From an uncultured Ruminococcus sp. (GTDB taxonomy: Bacteria > Bacillota > Clostridia > Oscillospirales > Ruminococcaceae): a DNA stretch of 5,060 bases. The position numbers and the translations under genes are program-made. The stretch's first letter is position 1. The number at the start of each line of letters is the position of its first letter. This document shows, one piece after another, positions 1 through 5,060 of this stretch. The stretch is from contig USJI01000104.1 of the NCBI GenBank assembly GCA_900554975.1, positions 1-5,060 on the forward strand, written 5' to 3'. The notes beneath the pieces were generated by a model that searched no databases, was not told the origin of the DNA, and saw nothing but the letters and a program-made list of their open reading frames with translations.

Positions 1-312
1 CCAGATACTCAAATCTGCCGCAGTGAGCGCCCGTTTCTTCCTCAAGCTCCCTGAGAGCGGCGCTGCGGTGCTCCTCGCCCTTTTCAAGCTTCCCTGCGGG
101 TATCTCGAGAAGAGGCTCGCCGAATGCGTATCGGAACTGGCGCACCATTATCACCTTGTTATCGTTTGTCAGGGGCACAACGCACACTCCGCCCGAATGG
201 ATAACAAGCTCTCTACAGAGCCGTCCTCAAGCTCAGCCTTGTCCTTTCTTACCGTAATGATGCGGCCCTCAAAGACAACTTCCTTATCAACTGTTTTTTC
301 GCTCAGATGCAC
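1..312 (-). pseudogene. ADP-ribose pyrophosphatase-type Nudix hydrolase, 5' part, frameshifted, cut by window edge
   Basis: Cytoplasmic Nudix enzymes of this class hydrolyse ADP-ribose or related nucleoside diphosphate derivatives to AMP and a sugar phosphate, using metal ions held by the Nudix box. Reading leftward from a GTG at 312-310, the N-terminus (HLSEKTV, then VFEGRIITV and AELEDGS) matches the start of NudF-like proteins. Near position 217 the family sequence moves to another frame and continues as CRELVIHSGGVCVVPL, MVRQFRYAFGEPLLEIPAGK and the full box G(x5)E(x7)RELEEETG up to the window edge. The net loss is 1 base modulo 3. The GTG start is preferred because GAGGAG lies 7 nt upstream and because more upstream starts fall at or before the predicted transcription start. 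A gene caller might report only a fragment beginning at the in-frame GTG at 187. The family identity is clear; whether the gene is truly broken or misread is open. The C-terminal third or more lies outside the window. Confidence 0.85.
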
Positions 313-319
313 AAAACCA

Positions 320-325
320 CTCCTC
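320..325 (-). promoter_or_regulatory. Ribosome binding site of the Nudix gene
   Basis: On the minus strand GAGGAG is followed by a 7-nt spacer and then GTG at 312-310. This decides the start: the alternative TTG at 399 lies inside the -35 box and the ATG at 372 overlaps the -10 box, so neither can be in the mRNA from this promoter. Confidence 0.75.
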
Positions 326-370
326 ATCATAGGAACTGCTATCCTGCCGTAATGCAGGTCTCGGTTATTC

Positions 371-399
371 ATTATAACACATTTTGACCAATTTAACAA
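371..399 (-). promoter_or_regulatory. Sigma-A-type promoter for the Nudix gene
   Basis: On the minus strand TTGTTA (399-394) and a perfect TATAAT (376-371) are separated by 17 bp. The transcript should begin near 364, giving a leader of about 50 nt before the GTG start at 312. The assignment rests on the two hexamers and their spacing only. Confidence 0.75.
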
Positions 400-442
400 G
401 ACAATTTTCAGAAATTTTTTTATTATTTTCTACCGATAATCC

Positions 443-471
443 TTGTTTTTTACACAGGAAAATATTATAAT
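443..471 (+). promoter_or_regulatory. Sigma-A-type promoter for the YfhO-family gene
   Basis: TTGTTT (443-448) and a perfect TATAAT (466-471) are separated by 17 bp. An A/T-rich stretch with a long T run at about 413-430 lies just upstream and could act as an UP element. Transcription should begin near 478, giving a leader of about 65 nt. This argues against translation from the ATG at 480, which would sit at the very 5' end of the mRNA. Confidence 0.75.
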
Positions 472-532
472 GATATTGTATGACTTTATGCACCTGCGAA
501 CAAGTCTGCAAATACGTTACACAAACAGAAAC

Positions 533-536
533 GGAG
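533..536 (+). promoter_or_regulatory. Ribosome binding site fixing the YfhO start at 543
   Basis: GGAG at 533-536 is followed by a 6-nt spacer and ATG at 543. No comparable purine-rich site precedes the upstream in-frame ATG at 480, which also overlaps the predicted transcription start. The 21 residues between the two starts do not look like protein of this family. Confidence 0.7.
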
Positions 537-542
537 ACGAAT

Positions 543-3464
543 ATGGAAGAAAATCTTAATATTCAGCCCGATACCGCTCCCGAGGCAGCAGCGGTAAATA
601 CGGAGACTAAAAAGAAAAGCAGCAAGCCTGCACTGTTTTTGAAAAAAATATGGAACTTTATTAAGGAAAAGCGCAGCTATTTCATTGCGTTTTTTATCCC
701 TGCCATTCTCCTTTTCGGAGCATATGCCGCATTCGGTGTTCACCCCTTCGGCGATATGTCCGTGCTGGTGCTTGACCTGAACGGTCAGTACGTTTATTAT
801 TTCGAGGCTTTGCGTGACGCATTCTGGGGCGACGGAAGTATGCTCTACAACTGGTCACGAAACCTTTCGGGCGGTTATATCGGAATTATAGCATACTATC
901 TTGCGAGTCCGTTTACACTCATTGTAATGCTTCTTCCGAGAACGATGCTTCTGGAGAGTCTTCTTATAATGATTCTTGCGAAGGTCGGAACAGCGTCCGT
1001 TACATTCAGTTATTATCTTCAGAAATCAAAGGGTATGAAACCGCTTCAGAGCATAGTTTTCTCAACCCTTTATGCACTCTGTGCCTATGGTGTTATTCAG
1101 GCAATGGACCCTATGTGGCTCGATGGTGTAATACTGCTTCCGCTTATAATTTTAGGTGTTGAATACCTTATAGATGACGGCAGAAAGCTCAATTACATAA
1201 TCCCGCTTGCCATTATGTTCATTTCAAACTTCTATATCGGCTATATCGTTGGTATATTCACATTTATTTACTTCGTTTTCTATCTGTTTACAGGAAAGGA
1301 CGATGTGAATAAAAAAACAGCCGCTTATGACAAGCTTAAAATATTCGGAAGGTTTGCACTCAGTACAGTTGTTTCGCTTATGTGTGCGGCGTTCATGCTT
1401 CTTTCCGTTTATAATGCTTTGCAGCTTGGTAAGTTTGACTTCTCACAGCCAGACTTCTCATTTGCAACGCAGTTCAATCCGCTTGACTTCTTCCCGCAGC
1501 TCCTTCCGGGACAGTATGATACTGTTAATGTTGAGGGACTTCCGGAAATCTACTGCGGTGTGCTTACACTTATAATGCTTCCGCTGTTCTATATGAACAA
1601 GGAAGTAGCACTCAGAAAAAAGATTGGCTACACAGCCGTTCTGGCGGTTCTGTTTACAAGTATGTTTATAAGACCGATAGATATGGTATGGCATGGTTTC
1701 CAGATGCCTAACTGGCTTCCTTTCCGTTACTCATTCACATTCTCATTTGTGCTTGTTATAATGGGTGCGACAGCGTTCAAGAAGTTCAGCGGTGTAAAGC
1801 TGTCAGGAGTTGTCGGCTCGGTTGTGGGCGTTCTCGGATTTGTCGCTCTGGTTGCATGCCGGAAGATAGACCACCTTTCCAAGACAGACCTTCTCCTTGC
1901 GGCAGGTTATGTTGTGGTTTACGGAGTTATAGTAATAATTGCAAGACACAAGGAAAAATTCTTTGCAGTTGCCGCTCCGATTGCAATTCTTGCTCTGTCA
2001 TCGGGTGAACTTGTCTACAACTGCTACAACACATATAAAGATGAGGACAAAGACCTTATCTATTCTGCAAGAACAACATGGTATAATTATATCAATAACG
2101 GCAGAGAGGTTACACAACAGCTTTATAACTATGACCCTTCATTCTACCGTGCAGAAAAGACATTCCACAGAACAGTCAATGATAACTCGGCTTTCGGTCT
2201 GAGAGGACTCAGCCATTCAAGTTCTGTCATGAATGCAAAGGTGCTCACATTCCTTGAAGCTCTGGGATATTCAACAAGTACATATTTCTCAAGATATGAC
2301 GGAAATACTCCTATAACAGACTCCCTTCTCGGAATTAAGTATGCAATGGACAAAAATCTTGTCGGTTCGTCTGATGCCAAACGTCTTGTAAATGAAACAT
2401 ATAATCCTGTCTTTGCTTACAATTATGTAAATGAGGACGGAAAGGATACAGTTATTGACGTTTATCAGAATCCGAATGCACTTTCTATCGGATATATGGC
2501 AGATGAAAATGTAACATATATCGACAGCCTCGGAAACGACAATACTTTCAACAGCCAGAACATTTTCATGAGTACTATTTCAGGAAATACTGTAATAGAC
2601 CTGAATCAGGGAACATTTGACAGTTTCCATGAATATTTCAAGCCTATTGATGTTGACCCGAATACATTTGAACTTAACAATGTGACAACTTCTCCTTATG
2701 GTGAAGACCAGACTATGTATACAGCTGCCGCAGAGGGTGACCCGACAGTCAATATGCATATCAAAGCACCATCTGACCAGACAATATATATGTTCTTCAA
2801 GACGGAGTATCAGAAGTCGGTAAACCTCTGGCTGAGTACTGAAAAGGACGCAGACGGAAATTACATAAACCATAAATTTGTTGGCGCATATTTTGAAAAT
2901 CACGATTACCATACTGTAAACCTCGGAAAGTTTGAGCCGGGACAGGAATTTGAACTGAGAATGACAGTTGCAAACGAATATACAATTGTAAAGAATTTCT
3001 TCTTCTATACATTTGATCAGGATCTGTTCCAGCAGGATATCGACAAGGTAAAACAGAATCAGTGGAACCTTACAGAAGCAGGCGGACGCCACCTTGAAGG
3101 CACAATCACAGCCGAAGAGGGACAGGTTATGATGACAAGCATACCTTATGAACCGGGCTGGACAGTCAAGGTTGACGGCAAGAAGGTTGAGCCTATCTGT
3201 ATTGTAAAGGCACTCCTTGGTGTAAAGCTTGAACCGGGCGAACATACCGTTGAAATGACATACACACCACCGGGATTTGTTCCGGGTCTTGGCGCAATGG
3301 TTCTCGGAATTATCTGTATCGTATTCATTTACAGATATGACAAAAAGAATAATAAAGTGCTTATCGCAAGATATCGTGCAAAAACAACAGGACAGTCTGT
3401 ACAGAATAAGACAGTGAAAAATACTGCTGAAACAAACAGAAGAAAAGGAAACTCCGGCAGCTGA
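543..3464 (+). CDS. YfhO-family polytopic membrane protein (putative GT-C-type glycosyltransferase)
   Basis: A 973-residue protein when started at ATG 543. Residues 1-45 are a hydrophilic, Lys-rich cytoplasmic N-terminus. About 13 hydrophobic segments follow between residues 46 and 491, then a large, presumably extracytoplasmic domain (about 492-910), one last membrane span (about 912-931) and a basic tail. Family marks are the acidic loop after the first span (VLDLNGQYVYYFEALRD, D78 a candidate catalytic Asp), NWSRNLSGG near 103-111, MPNWLPFRYSF near 388-398 and the C-terminal signature PYEPGWTVKVDG near 868-879 followed by LEPGEHTVEMTY. In Bacillus subtilis YfhO is a multispanning transferase that adds GlcNAc to lipoteichoic acid, with the lipid-linked sugar supplied by CsbB. 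A similar envelope-sugar role is inferred here, but acceptor and donor are unknown and no CsbB-like gene is visible. The last nine residues are probably out of frame; the likely true tail runs on to 3594. Confidence 0.9.
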   Translation: MEENLNIQPDTAPEAAAVNTETKKKSSKPALFLKKIWNFIKEKRSYFIAFFIPAILLFGAYAAFGVHPFGDMSVLVLDLNGQYVYYFEALRDAFWGDGSMLYNWSRNLSGGYIGIIAYYLASPFTLIVMLLPRTMLLESLLIMILAKVGTASVTFSYYLQKSKGMKPLQSIVFSTLYALCAYGVIQAMDPMWLDGVILLPLIILGVEYLIDDGRKLNYIIPLAIMFISNFYIGYIVGIFTFIYFVFYLFTGKDDVNKKTAAYDKLKIFGRFALSTVVSLMCAAFMLLSVYNALQLGKFDFSQPDFSFATQFNPLDFFPQLLPGQYDTVNVEGLPEIYCGVLTLIMLPLFYMNKEVALRKKIGYTAVLAVLFTSMFIRPIDMVWHGFQMPNWLPFRYSFTFSFVLVIMGATAFKKFSGVKLSGVVGSVVGVLGFVALVACRKIDHLSKTDLLLAAGYVVVYGVIVIIARHKEKFFAVAAPIAILALSSGELVYNCYNTYKDEDKDLIYSARTTWYNYINNGREVTQQLYNYDPSFYRAEKTFHRTVNDNSAFGLRGLSHSSSVMNAKVLTFLEALGYSTSTYFSRYDGNTPITDSLLGIKYAMDKNLVGSSDAKRLVNETYNPVFAYNYVNEDGKDTVIDVYQNPNALSIGYMADENVTYIDSLGNDNTFNSQNIFMSTISGNTVIDLNQGTFDSFHEYFKPIDVDPNTFELNNVTTSPYGEDQTMYTAAAEGDPTVNMHIKAPSDQTIYMFFKTEYQKSVNLWLSTEKDADGNYINHKFVGAYFENHDYHTVNLGKFEPGQEFELRMTVANEYTIVKNFFFYTFDQDLFQQDIDKVKQNQWNLTEAGGRHLEGTITAEEGQVMMTSIPYEPGWTVKVDGKKVEPICIVKALLGVKLEPGEHTVEMTYTPPGFVPGLGAMVLGIICIVFIYRYDKKNNKVLIARYRAKTTGQSVQNKTVKNTAETNRRKGNSGS

Positions 3465-3594
3465 AAATAAAGAACCTGAACAGGAAAAAGATATTCAGGA
3501 AAAGGCACAGGAGATTTTGGAGAACAATAATTCTCAGGCGGTAAATAATCAGACTGCACCGAAAAATAATAAAAAGAAAAAGAAGAAAAAATAA
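3436..3594 (+). pseudogene. Displaced C-terminal tail of the YfhO-family protein in the +1 frame
   Basis: After codon ACA at 3432-3434 the annotated frame gives a short basic end and stops at 3464. Skipping one A (3435) opens 52 codons that read TEEKETPAAENKEPEQEK, then an E/Q-rich helix-like stretch, an N/Q-rich stretch and seven lysines before TAA at 3592-3594. This frame has no ATG and no ribosome site, so it is not a separate gene. Its composition is that of a disordered cytoplasmic tail, which mirrors the charged N-terminus of the protein. With one base removed the protein would be about 1016 residues. The extra base sits in an ACAAACA context where an added A is a plausible sequencing error or a recent mutation. 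Confidence 0.65.
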
Positions 3595-3600
3595 AAGACG

Positions 3601-3622
3601 GGGGCGGCAGATTTGCCGCCCC
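3601..3622 (+). terminator. GC-rich hairpin without T-tract between the YfhO-family and radical SAM genes
   Basis: GGGGCGGCA (3601-3609) pairs perfectly with TGCCGCCCC (3614-3622) across a GATT loop, a 9-bp stem that begins 6 nt after the displaced TAA. What follows is TGAACACAATAC rather than a run of T, so it is a weak candidate for full intrinsic termination. It may act as a partial terminator, an mRNA 3'-end stabiliser or a spacer that sets the ratio of the two products. Its position just after 3594 rather than just after 3464 also supports 3594 as the original end of the upstream gene. Confidence 0.55.
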
Positions 3623-3654
3623 TGAACACAATACAGTAAAGGGAGAGATTTATT

Positions 3655-4260
3655 ATGGCTATGACTATCGTTTATGAAGTCGGTAAGAATCTTTATGTAA
3701 ACATTACAAATAAATGTCCGTGCAGCTGTACCTTCTGCATAAGAAAAAATGGTGACGGAGCTTATGGTTCAGACAGTCTGTGGCTTGAACGTGAGCCGTC
3801 CCTTGATGAGATAACAGATGCGCTTGAAAAGCATGATTACAAAAAATATAATGAGGTTGTATTCTGCGGATACGGTGAACCGACAGAACGTCTGGACGTT
3901 CTTGTTGAAACTGCAAAATACATTAAGAAAAACGGCGGGCCGAAAATAAGACTGAACACAAACGGTCTTTCCGACCTGATACACAATGAACCGACAGCAC
4001 ACAAGCTTGAAAATGCGGTTGATATTGTTTCGATAAGTCTGAATGCCGGAACAAAGGAAGAATACCTTAAAGTTACACGCCCGTCATTCGGGGAGAAGTC
4101 ATTTGATGCAATGAAAAAGTTTGCGTCAGACTGCAAAAAATATGTTCCGGAAGTCATGCTGACTGTTGTTGACGTTATCGGTGAGGATGAAATAAAAGCC
4201 GCACAAAAGGCGGCTGATGAACTGGGCATTCATTTAAGGGTAAGAGAATACGAATCGTAA
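3655..4260 (+). CDS. TatD family-associated radical SAM protein
   Basis: A 201-residue cytoplasmic protein with the radical SAM cluster motif CX3CX2C at C21, C25 and C28 (an extra Cys at 23). GYGEP at 72-76 is the GGEP-like SAM-binding motif, followed by NTNG at 101-104, SISLNA near 126-131, VVDVIG near 171-176 and a closing RVRE near 195-198. Length and these motifs match the TatD-linked radical SAM family, which is usually encoded next to a TatD-type metal-dependent hydrolase and whose substrate is unknown. The short size means a minimal barrel with no SPASM or other added iron-sulfur domain. AGGGAG at 3640-3645, 9 nt before the ATG, supports the start at 3655; ATG 3661 is a close alternative. 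No promoter is evident just upstream, so it is probably co-transcribed with the YfhO-family gene through the hairpin at 3601-3622. No TatD gene lies in the window. Confidence 0.88.
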   Translation: MAMTIVYEVGKNLYVNITNKCPCSCTFCIRKNGDGAYGSDSLWLEREPSLDEITDALEKHDYKKYNEVVFCGYGEPTERLDVLVETAKYIKKNGGPKIRLNTNGLSDLIHNEPTAHKLENAVDIVSISLNAGTKEEYLKVTRPSFGEKSFDAMKKFASDCKKYVPEVMLTVVDVIGEDEIKAAQKAADELGIHLRVREYES

Positions 4261-4292
4261 AAAAAGGGGCATCTTAACCGATGCCCCTTTAA
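4259..4292. terminator. Bidirectional intrinsic terminator shared by two convergent genes
   Basis: GGGGCATC (4266-4273) and GATGCCCC (4280-4287) form an 8-bp GC-rich stem with a 6-nt loop, extended by AAA (4263-4265) pairing with TTT (4288-4290). Read on the minus strand the stem is followed by seven T (complement of A 4259-4265), a strong terminator for the lipoprotein gene. Read on the plus strand it is followed by TTTAACTTT, a weaker tract serving the radical SAM gene. It occupies nearly all of the 41 bp between the two stop codons. Confidence 0.9.
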
Positions 4293-4301
4293 CTTTAAAT
4301 A

Positions 4302-4952
4302 TCAGAATTTTTCTACGAAGAATTTCTGCATACCGCCTTCATCATAAACACAGAAGTGAATATTGCTGGTGTCCTTTGTATAAACAAGTTCTGTACAGCC
4401 AGCTTCATCCTGCTTGACTTCGGTCGGGTCACCAAGCATGGACTTTATGTCGTCCTGCGAAGCGTTCCATGAAATACCACCCGGAATAGCAATTGTCGGA
4501 TAGTTTGTCTTGTCTCTGATGTCAACCTTTACTGACCATATCTGACAGTCGCTCAGCGGAGCCGACTCATTGTTGATATTGGTGAATCCGATAGCAAGAA
4601 CACCGCTGTCACAGCCTTCCTTGTCCAGATATACGTCGCATGAAAGATACTGGTCTTTTGTCAACGTACAATCTGAAAGACCATAAATGGCAGGGTCGAA
4701 ACTCCAGCCCATGTCTGTAAGTTCAGAGTAGTTGAACTTTGGTGTAAGAACCTTTGCGTCAATGCCTATTTCGAGAGCAGACCAGTCATTGTCAGCTGCA
4801 TTCTGCTGATTATCCTGTCCGTCTGCATTGTCAGCAACTGATGATTCAGAACTGCTTTCACCCACATATTTATCCTTGTCAACCTTGGAACAGCCTGCAA
4901 AAGCGGTAAGGATAAGTGCCGCTGAAACTGCCCCTATAAACAATCTTTTCAT
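4302..4952 (-). CDS. Predicted secreted lipoprotein of unknown function
   Basis: A 216-residue protein. The N-terminus is a lipoprotein signal: basic MKR, a hydrophobic stretch to about residue 19, then FAGC with the lipid-modified Cys at 21 (Phe at -3 is slightly off the usual lipobox). Residues 22-56 are a Ser/Asp/Asn/Gln-rich linker typical of surface lipoproteins of Gram-positive gut anaerobes. A compact domain follows (about 57-216) with six cysteines at 95, 105, 114, 136, 186 and 201, enough for three disulfides. The last 50 residues (SQDDIKSMLGDPTEV, then an ELVY strand and a closing VEKF strand) resemble the helix-strand pattern of BamE/BLIP-like repeats, but this is pattern recognition only. 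No enzymatic motif is seen. The start is well fixed by AAGGAG 7 nt upstream. The gene appears monocistronic, with its own promoter and terminator. Confidence 0.85.
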   Translation of the reverse strand: MKRLFIGAVSAALILTAFAGCSKVDKDKYVGESSSESSVADNADGQDNQQNAADNDWSALEIGIDAKVLTPKFNYSELTDMGWSFDPAIYGLSDCTLTKDQYLSCDVYLDKEGCDSGVLAIGFTNINNESAPLSDCQIWSVKVDIRDKTNYPTIAIPGGISWNASQDDIKSMLGDPTEVKQDEAGCTELVYTKDTSNIHFCVYDEGGMQKFFVEKF

Positions 4953-4959
4953 TTATATT

Positions 4960-4965
4960 CTCCTT
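4960..4965 (-). promoter_or_regulatory. Ribosome binding site of the lipoprotein gene
   Basis: On the minus strand AAGGAG is followed by a 7-nt spacer and the ATG at 4952-4950, a near-ideal site that fixes the start. Confidence 0.8.
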
Positions 4966-5012
4966 AGAACTGAATGTTGGTTTTGTAATGTTTCTTTAAA
5001 TACATCAAGAAT

Positions 5013-5041
5013 ATTTTAGCATAATTATAAAATTTAGTCAA
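5013..5041 (-). promoter_or_regulatory. Sigma-A-type promoter for the lipoprotein gene
   Basis: On the minus strand TTGACT (5041-5036) and TAAAAT (5018-5013) are separated by 17 bp, each one base off consensus. Transcription should begin near 5006, giving a leader of about 54 nt. The surrounding DNA is very AT-rich. No other feature is seen between 4966 and the window end. Confidence 0.75.
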
Positions 5042-5060
5042 TAGGCTTTTTATGGAATAC

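Noticed and set aside
23..352. 109-codon plus-strand open frame at the left edge
   Set aside because: It is antisense to the Nudix gene, whose motifs explain the region, and it has no recognisable domain or plausible ribosome site.
480..542. Upstream in-frame ATG adding 21 residues to the YfhO-family protein
   Set aside because: It lies at the predicted transcription start with no ribosome site, while ATG 543 has GGAG at ideal spacing.
478..542. Riboswitch or structured leader before the YfhO-family gene
   Set aside because: The leader is only about 65 nt and I found no convincing stem, conserved motif or terminator-like hairpin in it.
2580..3245. Long 221-codon open frame on the minus strand within the YfhO-family gene
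   Set aside because: It is antisense to a domain with clear family signatures, is rich in Cys and Ile in the manner of a codon shadow, and has no recognised domain.
3426..3470. Programmed ribosomal frameshift at the end of the YfhO-family gene
   Set aside because: Reaching the tail needs a +1 shift; no typical +1 site (rare codon or early stop at the shift point) is present and the in-frame stop is 28 nt downstream, so an indel is simpler.
3517..3547. Possible promoter (TTGGAG, then GTAAAT/TAAATA) upstream of the radical SAM gene
   Set aside because: The -10 match is poor or the spacing is 19 bp, and it lies within the displaced coding tail.
3837..4229. 130-codon minus-strand open frame inside the radical SAM gene
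   Set aside because: It is fully antisense to a conserved family member; its Ser/Phe-rich composition is what the complement of this coding sequence would give.

Overview
The window looks like ordinary chromosome of a gut-type clostridial Firmicute, most likely Oscillospiraceae or Ruminococcus-like. This is inferred from moderate, AT-leaning composition with very AT-rich intergenic DNA, strong AAGGAG/GGAG ribosome sites, TTGxxx-17 bp-TATAAT promoters, a large YfhO-family membrane protein, a TatD-associated radical SAM protein and a small Ser/Asp/Asn-rich lipoprotein. I see no mobile element, CRISPR array, tRNA, rRNA or phage gene.

Layout. (1) At the left edge, on the minus strand, is the 5' part of an ADP-ribose pyrophosphatase-type Nudix hydrolase. 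It has its own promoter, ribosome site and GTG start, and a complete Nudix box, but the reading frame breaks near position 217. (2) A ~230 bp divergent intergenic region carries back-to-back promoters with perfect TATAAT boxes. (3) On the plus strand is a ~970-residue YfhO-family polytopic membrane protein, probably a GT-C-type glycosyltransferase of the cell envelope. Its reading frame ends at 3464, but a charged, lysine-ending tail continues in the +1 frame to 3594, so the end of the gene also looks frameshifted. (4) A GC-rich hairpin with no T-tract separates it from a 201-residue TatD-linked radical SAM protein on the same strand. That gene has no obvious promoter of its own and probably depends on read-through. 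(5) One bidirectional terminator fills the 41 bp convergent gap. (6) On the minus strand is a 216-residue secreted lipoprotein of unknown function with its own promoter.

How the genes relate. YfhO and the lipoprotein act at or outside the membrane, while the Nudix enzyme and the radical SAM protein are cytoplasmic. Nothing in the sequence links all four into one pathway, and I did not find a convincing new multi-gene system. The points most worth checking are the two apparent frameshifts (real lesions, or assembly/sequencing errors), the uncharacterised radical SAM protein with no TatD gene next to it in the window, and the six-cysteine lipoprotein.
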